From: Pseudoalteromonas galatheae
Lineage (GTDB): Bacteria > Pseudomonadota > Gammaproteobacteria > Enterobacterales > Alteromonadaceae
Reading direction: 5' to 3'
NCBI RefSeq assembly: GCF_005886105.2
Contig: NZ_PNCO02000002.1
Coordinates: 496,001-560,000 of the forward strand
DNA length: 64,000 nucleotides
Below the pieces are notes generated by a model. It was not told the DNA's origin, did no database searches, and saw only the letters and a program-made list of their open reading frames with translations. Shown here in pieces: positions 37,949 to 45,494 of the stretch. The translations under genes and the position numbers were made by a program. The first letter of the stretch is position 1, and every line of letters begins with the position of its first letter.

Positions 37949-38170
37949 ATGAAAAACGTACTAGCAGCACTATCAATCGCAGGTTTATCAATGGTTTCAG
38001 CATCAGCACTTGCTGGTGATGACTTCGCAAAATTGGATACTGATGGCAACGGCTCAATCAGTGTAACTGAAGCGAGCGTAAGCGCGTCATTGAGTGAGCA
38101 ATTCGCGGACTTAGACGTTAATGCCGACGGCGAGCTAAGCAAGTCTGAATACGCAAATTACGAAGGCTAA
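37949..38170 (+). CDS. Secreted mini EF-hand protein 2
   Basis: A 73-aa paralogue with a signal peptide ending in ASALA and loops DTDGNGSISVTE and DVNADGELSKSE, both complete. Nearly identical to copy 3, including at DNA level in the signal-peptide region, which points to a recent duplication. Spacer from copy 1 is 59 bp with AAGGA before the ATG. Confidence 0.85.
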   Translation: MKNVLAALSIAGLSMVSASALAGDDFAKLDTDGNGSISVTEASVSASLSEQFADLDVNADGELSKSEYANYEG

Positions 38171-38257
38171 TTTGGCACTGGATCGAGTAATGAGTTAAGG
38201 AGCTGGGCCGCATGCCTAGCTCATCAGAACAAAATGACACAATTGAAGGGTTAGATT

Positions 38258-38479
38258 ATGAAAAATGTACTAGCAGCACTATCAATCGCAGGGTTATCAA
38301 TGGTTTCAGCATCAGCATTTGCTGGTGGCGATTTCGAGAAACTAGATACTGATGGCAACGGTTCAATCAGCGTTACTGAAGCAAGCGTAAGCACTTCGTT
38401 AACTGAACAGTTTGCAGACTTAGACACGAACGCCGATGGCGAGCTAAGCAAATCTGAGTACGCGAACTACGAAGGTTAA
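38258..38479 (+). CDS. Secreted mini EF-hand protein 3
   Basis: A 73-aa paralogue, the closest relative of copy 2. Loops DTDGNGSISVTE and DTNADGELSKSE are complete. The reverse strand is also open because of biased codons, but the plus-strand frame is the conserved one. Confidence 0.85.
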   Translation: MKNVLAALSIAGLSMVSASAFAGGDFEKLDTDGNGSISVTEASVSTSLTEQFADLDTNADGELSKSEYANYEG

Positions 38480-38547
38480 TCGCTAGGTGGGCTTAGCGCC
38501 CACTGCCTTTGACGCCATAACGAACACGACAGAAGGATTGGACTATC

Positions 38548-38769
38548 ATGAAAAACGTATTAGCAGCACTTTCAATTGCAGGTTTAACATTCGCTTCAGC
38601 TTCTGCATTAGCTGGTGAAGATTTCACTAAATATGATACTGACGGTAACGGCACCATCAGCATGACTGAGGCAAAAGTAAATCAGTCGCTTGCAGAGCAA
38701 TTTACGCAACTAGACAGCAATGCCGACGGTGAGTTAAGCGAGTCTGAATTCGCAAATTACCAAGGCTAA
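38548..38769 (+). CDS. Secreted mini EF-hand protein 4
   Basis: A 73-aa paralogue with a signal peptide ending in ASALA and loops DTDGNGTISMTE and DSNADGELSESE, complete. Confidence 0.85.
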   Translation: MKNVLAALSIAGLTFASASALAGEDFTKYDTDGNGTISMTEAKVNQSLAEQFTQLDSNADGELSESEFANYQG

Positions 38770-38816
38770 TCAAGCCGCCCAAAAGCAAATCATATTTAGG
38801 AAATTTTAGGAGCAGA

Positions 38817-39041
38817 ATGATGAAAAATGTACTTATCGCACTATCAATCACAGGTCTAACATTGGCTTCAGCAAATACTATTGCTGGTGAAGATTTCGCA
38901 AGCTATGACACAGATGGCAATGGTGCTATTAGCATGAGCGAAGCAAAAGTAAATACAGCGCTTATCGAGCAGTTTAAAGACTTAGATGTAAACGCTGACG
39001 GAGAACTAAACGAAACTGAGTTCTCTAACTTTAAAGGTTAA
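38817..39041 (+). CDS. Secreted mini EF-hand protein 5
   Basis: 74 aa as read from the first of two adjacent ATGs. Signal peptide ending near ANTIA; loops DTDGNGAISMSE and DVNADGELNETE, complete. AGGAG lies 5 nt before the first ATG. Confidence 0.83.
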   Translation: MMKNVLIALSITGLTLASANTIAGEDFASYDTDGNGAISMSEAKVNTALIEQFKDLDVNADGELNETEFSNFKG

Positions 39042-39090
39042 TTTGCGACTAGAGCCGCAATGAGAGACGGGCATAGTGAGGAGAATGGCT

Positions 39091-39312
39091 ATGAAACTTA
39101 GAACGGTATGTGCAACGACCATAGGTGTATTGGTGAGTACGATGGCACTGGCAGCAACCTTGTCATTTCAAGATGTAGACAAGGACAAAGACGGGCAGAT
39201 CAGCCAGCAAGAAGCATCAGTATCATCAACACTACTTGGTCAGTTCGAGAAGCTAGATGCAGACAAAAATGGTCAGCTAAGCGCTTCTGAATTCTCTAAC
39301 TTTAAAGGCTAG
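39091..39312 (+). CDS. Secreted mini EF-hand protein 6
   Basis: A 73-aa, more diverged member with loops DKDKDGQISQQE and DADKNGQLSASE. The start at 39091 is chosen because GAGGAG is 7 nt upstream and it gives a 73-aa product like the others; in-frame GTG (39076) and ATG (39085) precede it. Confidence 0.82.
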   Translation: MKLRTVCATTIGVLVSTMALAATLSFQDVDKDKDGQISQQEASVSSTLLGQFEKLDADKNGQLSASEFSNFKG

Positions 39313-39321
39313 GAGGTCACA

Positions 39322-39528
39322 ATGAAAAAGTTAGCAACAGCAATTACAGCCGCCACAGTACTTTTTGCCGGCTCAGCAATGGCAGCAGAATTTAACGATT
39401 TTGATTTAGACAAAGATGGCTTTATCTCTAAAAGCGAAGCGTCACTGTCAGAATCTCTTGCTTCAATCTTTGATAAGCTAGACAGCGACGGAGACGGCAA
39501 ACTGTCTGAGAAAGAATTTAATCAGTAA
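39322..39528 (+). CDS. Secreted mini EF-hand protein 7
   Basis: A 68-aa last member, only 9 bp after the stop of copy 6, with AGGAGG ahead of the ATG. Signal peptide ending in SAMAA; loops DLDKDGFISKSE and DSDGDGKLSEKE, complete. It lacks the xNFxG C-terminal tail shared by the other six. Confidence 0.83.
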   Translation: MKKLATAITAATVLFAGSAMAAEFNDFDLDKDGFISKSEASLSESLASIFDKLDSDGDGKLSEKEFNQ

Positions 39529-39562
39529 GCAAGTGGCAATCCAAAGCGCCACGCCTCCCCAA

Positions 39563-39588
39563 GCTCGACTTTGTAGTCGGGCTTTTTT
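39563..39588 (+). terminator. Rho-independent terminator after the EF-hand array
   Basis: Stem GCTCGACT / AGTCGGGC (one G-U pair) with a TTGT loop and six T. It is the only strong terminator in the array, so the seven genes may share a transcript end. Confidence 0.8.
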
Positions 39589-39631
39589 ATTTCGAGCTGC
39601 TAGGCTGCTTAAGGTTTAAATGGGGAATGAG

Positions 39632-40147
39632 CTAACTTAATTCATTGATCCAGCGATGCGTTCTTATCCATTTTTGCATCTTGGGGAAGCCTTCTCTTGG
39701 ACAAGTCATATCCCAAGCGGTAAGCAGGGGTTGACCAAAAAGGCCACCAGTATTAAAGGCGTCAATCAATGACTCTCTGGCATTTTTGTAGGCTTTTTCA
39801 TGGAATACAACTTCAATGGGCAAGTTGAGATAGCTAGTAGCAGCAACTGACCAAGCCGTCGCTGCTATTTCTTCACCATGCATTGCCTGTTTTTCGCGCC
39901 CATTTTTGAGGCCATTTTTGTACACATCACCATTAAGCTGAGGGCGAAAAATAGGCTCACAAACTGCAATATGTCCGGCTTCATGCAGAATATCCCCCGG
40001 GTAAAGCAGCTTTTCATTATCAATGTATAGGGTGCCATTCACTGTTTTTAAACCGGGTAAGAAGGAGTCAGTTTCTACGTCTTTAAACCGAAAAGGTAGA
40101 TTGATTTCGGTAAGAAAATCACAAATGCGCTTTGTATGCTCATGCAT
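39632..40147 (-). CDS. Putative zinc-dependent hydrolase with HExxH motif
   Basis: A 171-aa cytoplasmic protein with HEAGH in DILHEAGHIAVCEP near residues 56-60, and a downstream Glu in MHGEEIAATAWS that could be the third ligand, as in gluzincin-like peptidases. I do not recognise the family beyond that. Alone between the EF-hand array and the split GNAT gene, on the opposite strand to the array. Confidence 0.6.
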   Translation of the reverse strand: MHEHTKRICDFLTEINLPFRFKDVETDSFLPGLKTVNGTLYIDNEKLLYPGDILHEAGHIAVCEPIFRPQLNGDVYKNGLKNGREKQAMHGEEIAATAWSVAATSYLNLPIEVVFHEKAYKNARESLIDAFNTGGLFGQPLLTAWDMTCPREGFPKMQKWIRTHRWINELS

Positions 40148-40240
40148 GTTAATTCGGATTCCTTTGAGCAGCTTAACTTACATTGTCAGTAAGTGTAACC
40201 TACGTTTCCATTTGCGCAAATTACCGAAGATTACAACTTG

Positions 40241-40564
40241 TTATAAAGGAAGTTTGATCACCGCTAGCATCTCACCATCCTCTTTATCGATTCCAACTTC
40301 TTCAAAGCCAAAGCTCGCGTAAAACGATTTTGCAACGGGGTTGCTCGGTATATAACAGATTTCTATGGTGGTAAGGTTTGGTGTCTGCTTGATTTCTTCG
40401 AGTGCGAGGGTGAGTGCTTTACGCCCAATTCCTTGTTGCTGAAATTGTTGATCAACCATAAAGCGCCAAATGGAAATACGTTCTATACTCTCTTGTACCC
40501 ACATTAGCATCCCAACAGCTTCATCATCGTGATAAATTGCGCGTGTGGTATAGCCATCGTTATT
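40241..40564 (-). pseudogene. GNAT acetyltransferase, C-terminal part (interrupted by the mobile island)
   Basis: The last 106 codons of a GNAT enzyme plus the shared AAT, containing the acetyl-CoA loop QQFQQQGIGRKALTLAL and the tail AKSFYASFGFEEVGIDKEDG. It lacks the N-terminal strands of the fold. These are found in frame at 56850-56725, on the same strand, 16.2 kb away: ...SIVESKFN there, NDGYTTRAIYHDDE here. A GTG at 40567, inside the island end, could still start a truncated product, but an isolated C-terminal half is unlikely to be active. Confidence 0.85.
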
Positions 40565-40806
40565 CACCGTTACACCTTAAACTTTTTAATTATTGAGAAA
40601 GCTTATATTTCATAACGCCTGTGGCCAATTTATAACATTCATAACACATTTAAGTAAAAAGTTGAGAATTCTGTTAAGTATATTCGGAAATTCTCAACTT
40701 TGTTAAAGCCCTTGCCATTCGCTAGTACTTAACCTTTAATAACCGCATGTTATCGAACAGTGAGCGGACTTTACCTCATTAGTTCATGCTCATGCTGGGC
40801 GTTATG
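40565..40806. repeat. Left end of the island, with nested inverted repeats
   Basis: After the terminal CACCGTTACACCTT come two inverted repeats. One is a perfect 13-bp pair (AAAGTTGAGAATT at 40658-40670, AATTCTCAACTTT at 40689-40701). The other is a 9-bp pair (CATAACGCC at 40611, GGCGTTATG at 40798-40806) that encloses the first and ends just before the HNH gene. They could bind the recombinases or regulate the HNH gene. The GGGCGTTATG end resembles an integron attC core but the span (196 bp) is long for one. Confidence 0.45.
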
Positions 40807-40827
40807 TTTTTAACCGGGAGCTTACCA

Positions 40828-41922
40828 GTGGGAAAAAATAGGGATGAATTTACACCAAACACTAAGAGAGTTATGGCAGAAAGAGTCGCTTGGCGTTGCT
40901 CCTTTCCTGGTTGTGGAAAAAATACTGTTGGGCCTGATTCGGCAGACCCATCTAAAAAAATTAATAATGGAACTGCTGCACATATTTGTGCTGCCGCAGA
41001 ACGAGGGCCTCGCTATGACTCAAATATGTCAACTGAAGAAAGGCGCGCAATCACCAATGGCATATGGATGTGTAAAGACCATGGAGCACTTATAGATAGT
41101 GATTTTTCCGTATATTCCGTTGAAACCTTGAGAAACTGGAAGCAAGAAGCTGAGCATCGAGCTGCCGCAAGTCTAAGAGACCCTACGCTAGAGAAAGTTG
41201 CTCAAAGCACCACTTTTCTTCAACTTGGGCATAATTTAGTCCTCAACGTTCGGTGGAAATCGATCGATTCTAACTATTGGCACTTTGAACTAGTCAGTGT
41301 CCAAATAGGTTCTCAAGAACAGCTTGAAAAATATATATTAGAGTTCCATAGACTTGATGAACATGACAGATTTACCGTGATTGAGTCACAAGGTGATGCT
41401 CGAGAATTGTTGGGAATACATCTTGAAACAGGTAATGAAAATTACGTAGTACTGACTGTGGCTAAAAAATTACCGGTGGAAGACCCAAACAAAGTTGGTA
41501 TGGATATAAAATTGGGTCCAGATGGGGACTTATGCATTGAGAATGGCATTCAGCGTGTGAAAGGTAAGGACGCCGCAATTCAAAAGGTTAGTACTTCTAT
41601 GGGGATAGTTAAGGGTGAGATGAAAGAGTCCCCTTGGTTAGGCTCTAAATTAAGTTCCTATTATGAGCATTATGCTGACAATTTAGAGTTATTAGCGCGT
41701 TTAACCAAAATGGAGTTGATCCGCTTATCTCTAGTTCCAATGAAAAAGCACATACAGGAAGGTAAAGCTAGAGCATTACCATTTGTCAAAAGGTTTAATA
41801 AAGTGTCAATTGATTCAAATATATTAAAACACTCTAGGCTTCTAATTTATGTCGAACTGGAATGGGGGGATGACAGCTACTGGAAAGGTTCTATTCCTGC
41901 GTTCATTTCGCAAGACATATAA
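40828..41922 (+). CDS. HNH endonuclease-like protein (island cargo)
   Basis: A 364-aa protein. Residues about 15-95 look like an HNH nuclease with metal-binding cysteines: AWRCSFPGCGKNTVG, then TAAHICAAAERGPRYD, then RAITNGIWMCKDHGALID. The remaining 250 residues are an uncharacterised C-terminal part. GTG at 40828 is chosen for its GGGAG 7 nt upstream; the ATG at 40786 lies inside the repeat region. HNH nucleases with a separate sensing domain are common in phage-defence loci, which fits an island. No partner gene is adjacent on the same strand. Confidence 0.7.
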   Translation: MGKNRDEFTPNTKRVMAERVAWRCSFPGCGKNTVGPDSADPSKKINNGTAAHICAAAERGPRYDSNMSTEERRAITNGIWMCKDHGALIDSDFSVYSVETLRNWKQEAEHRAAASLRDPTLEKVAQSTTFLQLGHNLVLNVRWKSIDSNYWHFELVSVQIGSQEQLEKYILEFHRLDEHDRFTVIESQGDARELLGIHLETGNENYVVLTVAKKLPVEDPNKVGMDIKLGPDGDLCIENGIQRVKGKDAAIQKVSTSMGIVKGEMKESPWLGSKLSSYYEHYADNLELLARLTKMELIRLSLVPMKKHIQEGKARALPFVKRFNKVSIDSNILKHSRLLIYVELEWGDDSYWKGSIPAFISQDI

Positions 41923-42383
41923 AAAATAATTGGAGTGGGGCAAGTTATTAGCTGGCGGGTATTGCTTCATTCGCGAGTAGCAATGGCTATTATGAGCAAT
42001 AGACTGCATTGCAATAGTGAGCTGTACTAGGCTGGGTGGAGTTACACTAATACGGCGCTGCTGTTGGACAAATTTTCCGCTGCGCCCCAAATTTGCCGCA
42101 AAGCGCGGCCTTACGGTTTTAGGTGAGATATTTGAGTTTAGGTCACTGGAACAACACGGTAAGCTTGGTTGTCTCAAAGTAAATTAGTAATGTTTGTCGG
42201 ATGGCGGCGCTGCGCGCCTTGTCCCGATCTACGTCAAAGGGTTAGCTAAGCCGAAGGTGCTACCCGACAGAGTTTCAGATTCACGCCGTGAAGGTCTGCT
42301 TCACAGAGCCGCAGGTCGGCTCTCATTGCCAAAAGCAGACATCTGTAACGCTCGCAATAATTTGCTCCGCGTAATTGTGTTTA
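41923..42383. repeat. Structured intergenic region (multiple hairpins, REP-like)
   Basis: 460 bp without a credible gene but rich in GC-rich hairpins unlike the AT-rich surroundings. Examples: GGCGC / GCGCC at 42206-42218; AGAGCCG / CGGCTCT at 42305-42323, nested inside GTCTGCTT / AAGCAGAC at 42294-42340; and TGTCGG / CCGACA at 42195 and 42264. The start, GTCGGATGGCGGCGC, resembles enterobacterial REP units. It could be a decayed mobile repeat, an attC-like site or a structured RNA. An 89-codon open frame across it has no recognisable content. Confidence 0.4.
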
Positions 42384-43232
42384 TTAAATTCCTAGAACTC
42401 GAACTTGCAGTATTGTGGAGTACAACCATAGTATTAGTTGGGCGCTTCGTTTTTCTGTATTAAATTCTAAATCGCTACCATGAAGTATTTTATTTCTTGT
42501 TTTTGGAATCGTTTCTTCAGGGTCACCCGCAACAAGTTCGTAGGTTTTTATTTTTGAGTAATATGATTGAAGTTTATCTTGCCGGGTTATTGCGTGCTTA
42601 AGCTTTGGAACTAGGCCCGTGAGATTAGATTCATTATTTACGGAACCATCATTTTTTACCGGATTTATTTTGTTCTGATTGATAATTATGTAATTCGCCT
42701 TTTCAAACGATTCGGTTAGCACTCCTTCAATCTGACCATAAAGCAGGCAAATGCTACCAGCATACTTCTCGCTGTTGTGTAAATCTAAAGCCTCTTTTAT
42801 CAACGGCAGTCGATCTGCATCCAAACTCATGCTACTGTAAAAGTCGACAAGAGAATTTTGAAACGCTTCACTAGAAATAACATCAAGAATGGATGCAGCA
42901 CTCGGATCTTTTTGTAAATCAATAGCTGCGAAGATATGAGCCAACTCTATTACATCGTTTGCAATTTCAAAGTCCGGATCATTGAGCCCAGAGGAAATGC
43001 TATCTATATAGGGTTCCAGTTGAGGGTAAATTTTGGCAAACAGAGACCAAAGTTCAATGCTCTCCCTATGCTCTTTGAGAAACTCATTCAATGCGTTGTT
43101 TACAGCTAGTTCAATTTGACGCCACTGCTGAATATGGGGCTCTATGACTTTTCGAGTTTCCATCAGCGCCGGCCCAAAATCCTCTTTCCACCATGTCAAA
43201 AAATCTTTATCCTCTGGTTGATTACTCAACAT
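42384..43232 (-). CDS. HEPN-like protein with Rx4H motif (island cargo)
   Basis: A 282-aa helical protein of unknown family. Its C-terminal quarter contains PKTRNKILHGSDLEFN, an R-x4-H motif in a helical setting that is the hallmark of HEPN ribonucleases, and earlier SGSICLLYGQIEGVLTESF-like helices are compatible with that fold. AGGAGG lies 4 nt before the ATG. Many HEPN proteins act in abortive infection or toxin-antitoxin systems. The Cas2-like gene is upstream on the same strand. Confidence 0.5.
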   Translation of the reverse strand: MLSNQPEDKDFLTWWKEDFGPALMETRKVIEPHIQQWRQIELAVNNALNEFLKEHRESIELWSLFAKIYPQLEPYIDSISSGLNDPDFEIANDVIELAHIFAAIDLQKDPSAASILDVISSEAFQNSLVDFYSSMSLDADRLPLIKEALDLHNSEKYAGSICLLYGQIEGVLTESFEKANYIIINQNKINPVKNDGSVNNESNLTGLVPKLKHAITRQDKLQSYYSKIKTYELVAGDPEETIPKTRNKILHGSDLEFNTEKRSAQLILWLYSTILQVRVLGI

Positions 43233-43236
43233 AGCC

Positions 43237-43347
43237 TCCTCTAGAATTCAACGCTCGCTTAACAGGCGCATAAATGCTTGGTTAAAATTAGGAACAAAGA
43301 GACTCAAACCAAGCTCTTTGTGTCCTTTATTGAAGCGTTCGTTATGT
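43237..43347 (-). repeat. Possible attC-like recombination site
   Basis: On the minus strand the region opens with CATAACGAACGCTTCAA at the Cas2-like stop codon and closes with TTAAGCGAGCGTTGAAT just before the RBS of the next gene. The outer arms pair (AACGAACGCTT with AAGCGAGCGTT) and an inner pair ACAAAGAG / CTCTTTGT surrounds GCTTGG / CCAAGC. The end GTTGAAT fits the GTTRRRY core. Position and layout match integron cassette sites, but there is only one clear copy and no integron integrase. Confidence 0.4.
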
Positions 43348-43632
43348 GCCACTGTAACTCCAGTGATTTTGGATATGTTTGCTTACTTCATCAGACAAAT
43401 TAAACCAATATGCATCGTTATTTTTTGCATCAACAACAATTAATGAGTCATTGTTATCCATTACAGACCATATTGATTTGGCCGCCAGCTCAGGGGTAAA
43501 GCTAGAACTTACGAACCATAATGATTTTTGAACTTTTGCCCAACTACCAAGAGACTTTATTTTTTCTATTACTTTTTCATAATCTTGACCAGGACTATTT
43601 AGATCATATGAAATAAAAAGATTATTCGACAT
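43342..43632 (-). CDS. Cas2-like (SinR-family annotated) small protein
   Basis: A 96-aa protein beginning MSNNLFISYDLNSPGQDYEK and containing KSLWFVSS and DSLIVVDAKNNDAYWF. The ferredoxin-like pattern and the YDL near the N-terminus are shared with Cas2 and VapD-type folds. Such standalone proteins, often mislabelled SinR family, are frequent in integron cassettes and genomic islands. No CRISPR array or cas1 is nearby. AGGAAAG precedes the ATG. Function unknown; nuclease activity is possible. Confidence 0.65.
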   Translation of the reverse strand: MSNNLFISYDLNSPGQDYEKVIEKIKSLGSWAKVQKSLWFVSSSFTPELAAKSIWSVMDNNDSLIVVDAKNNDAYWFNLSDEVSKHIQNHWSYSGT

Positions 43633-43976
43633 ACACTTTCCTAATTTAAAGTTGAATCTGTTTTTATGTACAGTTAAAAGCTAAATAAGGTCGTTTGTTT
43701 TTTATTCAAGGTAAGGTTTATAAATAATCAGAAAAAATTACGGAACTAGCTGTCAATTACATCGCTAATTGAAAATACACATCGTTATAATATAATTACA
43801 TTGATAATGTGTTTCAATGTAAGGAAACTACACACCTAGATTTGTGTTTAGTTGTAAGCCGTTACTTTGCATTTAACTCGCTCTATAGTTCACTTAAAAA
43901 GTTGACAATGAATTTAGCTACATGGTCTTCTCTTGACTAATATTTGTAGTGACCGAAGAACACAAAGCTAAAAACA
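43633..43976. promoter_or_regulatory. Divergent intergenic region
   Basis: AT-rich gap between the Cas2-like gene and the hybrid kinase. It contains an 8-bp inverted repeat (TTACATTG / CAATGTAA, 43796-43822) and a TTGACA at 43902-43907 without a convincing -10. No gene seen. Confidence 0.35.
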
Positions 43977-45494
43977 ATGAATCGATTGGAAAACGAGCTT
44001 TATCATAAAGTAATGACAAACAGGCATATTTTTAATTTCATTCAAGAGTCGTCTTTGGATGGCCTCTGGTACTGGAATTTAGAGCAGCCCGAAGAGGAGT
44101 GGATGAGTCCGAAGTTCTGGACTACACTCGGCTACGACCCATCAACTAAACAACATTGTTCTTCAGAGTGGCAAGATATCATTAACCAAGATGATCTTAA
44201 GTCAGCTCTTGATAATTATGATAAGCACCTAAAAGACCCAAGTTACCCTTATGATCAAATCGTTAGATATCGCCACGCGTTAGGTCATACTGTTTGGATC
44301 CGCTGCCGTGGACTTATTATTCGTGATGATAATGGCAAACCGACAAGAATGATTGGTGCTCATACTGACGTGACAGAGTTAAAGTTAAACGAGCAAAAAG
44401 CCATTGATGCGTTATCAGCCAGAGATAACTTTTTCGCTCGAATGTCTCATGAGATTCGAACTCCTTTATTCGGAATGTTAGGTGTTACGGAGTCTCTTTT
44501 GGCGGATACGACCAATGAGAATATAAAAGAGGATTTGAATACAATATTAAATTGTGGCGAGCAGCTTCAGCGCATTCTCAATGACATATTAACATTAGCT
44601 AAAATTGATGCCGGTAAATTAGCGCTAAGTATAGAAGTTGTATCACTTTCAAGTGTACTAAGCCATCTTCATTTTCTGTTTGCCAAAACAGCGAAAGCTA
44701 AAAACCTGACTTTATCTGTGAACACTAAAGACTGCCTAAATATGGTTGTTGACACGGATAGAGTGAGATTACTTCAAGTACTAAGCAATATCGTAAGCAA
44801 TGCTATCAAATATACTAATGAAGGTTGTGTAACAATATCAACAGTTCAATCTGACGCTTTTTGTTTAATCTTAATCCAAGACACCGGTGTAGGGATTGAA
44901 GACGTAAATAATGTTTTGCAGCCTTTTGAGCAAGAAACAAAAAACCGTTCTCATGATTTAAACAGCACGGGGTTAGGTCTAGATGTTGTTTCACACCTAT
45001 GTGAACTCCTCAATTTAGAGTTTTCCATTAGGTCCACTGTCGGTCAGGGAACAGAGGTGGCTGTGAGAATACCGGCTCGGGTTGCAAAGCCTACAGAAGA
45101 GATTTTCTCAAAAGAGCGTACAAGCATTTCAAATGTTGAGCTTGGTCGAGTTTTGCTAGTTGATGACAATGCCATCAACTTGATTGTGGGTGAAAAGATG
45201 CTGGAGCCCTGTTGTACAAGTTTGCACAAAGCAAAAGATGGATTAGAGGCATTAAAGCTTATTAAGCAAAATTCCTATGATATTATTTTATTGGATATCA
45301 ATATGCCACGAATGGATGGTTTAGAGGTACTAAAGCAGTTAAAGCAACTTAGTTTACCTTATCGACCTAAGGTTTTTATGCTCTCTGCTGATGCCTATGA
45401 GACAACGAAGCGAAAATGTCTAGTGTTAGGCTGTGATGGTTTCCTTACTAAACCATTTACTAAAGAGCAGTTATTATTACTTCTACAGCGCTAA
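43977..45494 (+). CDS. Soluble hybrid sensor histidine kinase PAS-HisKA-HATPase-REC
   Basis: A 505-aa cytoplasmic hybrid kinase: a PAS_3-type domain (DGLWYWNLEQPEEEWMSP; IGAHTDVTELK), HisKA with His158 in RMSHEIRTPLFGML, HATPase (IVSNAIKYTNEG, DTGVGI, STGLGLDVV) and a C-terminal receiver (VDDNAINL, Asp440 in LLDINMPRMDG, Lys in FLTKPF). No transmembrane segment, so the signal is cytoplasmic. It overlaps the 3' end of the next, oppositely oriented gene by 4 bp and lies near a REC-GGDEF-EAL protein, a plausible phosphotransfer partner. An unusual cargo for a recombinase island. Confidence 0.9.
   Translation: MNRLENELYHKVMTNRHIFNFIQESSLDGLWYWNLEQPEEEWMSPKFWTTLGYDPSTKQHCSSEWQDIINQDDLKSALDNYDKHLKDPSYPYDQIVRYRHALGHTVWIRCRGLIIRDDNGKPTRMIGAHTDVTELKLNEQKAIDALSARDNFFARMSHEIRTPLFGMLGVTESLLADTTNENIKEDLNTILNCGEQLQRILNDILTLAKIDAGKLALSIEVVSLSSVLSHLHFLFAKTAKAKNLTLSVNTKDCLNMVVDTDRVRLLQVLSNIVSNAIKYTNEGCVTISTVQSDAFCLILIQDTGVGIEDVNNVLQPFEQETKNRSHDLNSTGLGLDVVSHLCELLNLEFSIRSTVGQGTEVAVRIPARVAKPTEEIFSKERTSISNVELGRVLLVDDNAINLIVGEKMLEPCCTSLHKAKDGLEALKLIKQNSYDIILLDINMPRMDGLEVLKQLKQLSLPYRPKVFMLSADAYETTKRKCLVLGCDGFLTKPFTKEQLLLLLQR

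Noticed and set aside
40611..40806. A full attC or attI site at the left end of the island
   Set aside because: Only the outer 9 bp pair; the span is too long and inner arms are missing, so it is described as an inverted repeat only.
42194..42463. 89-codon plus-strand open frame between the HNH and HEPN-like genes
   Set aside because: It runs across hairpin-rich sequence and the 3' end of the opposite gene; its composition reflects the repeats, not a protein.
43342..43632. CRISPR-Cas locus suggested by the Cas2-like protein
   Set aside because: No repeat-spacer array, cas1 or effector gene in the window; stand-alone Cas2-like proteins are common outside CRISPR loci.
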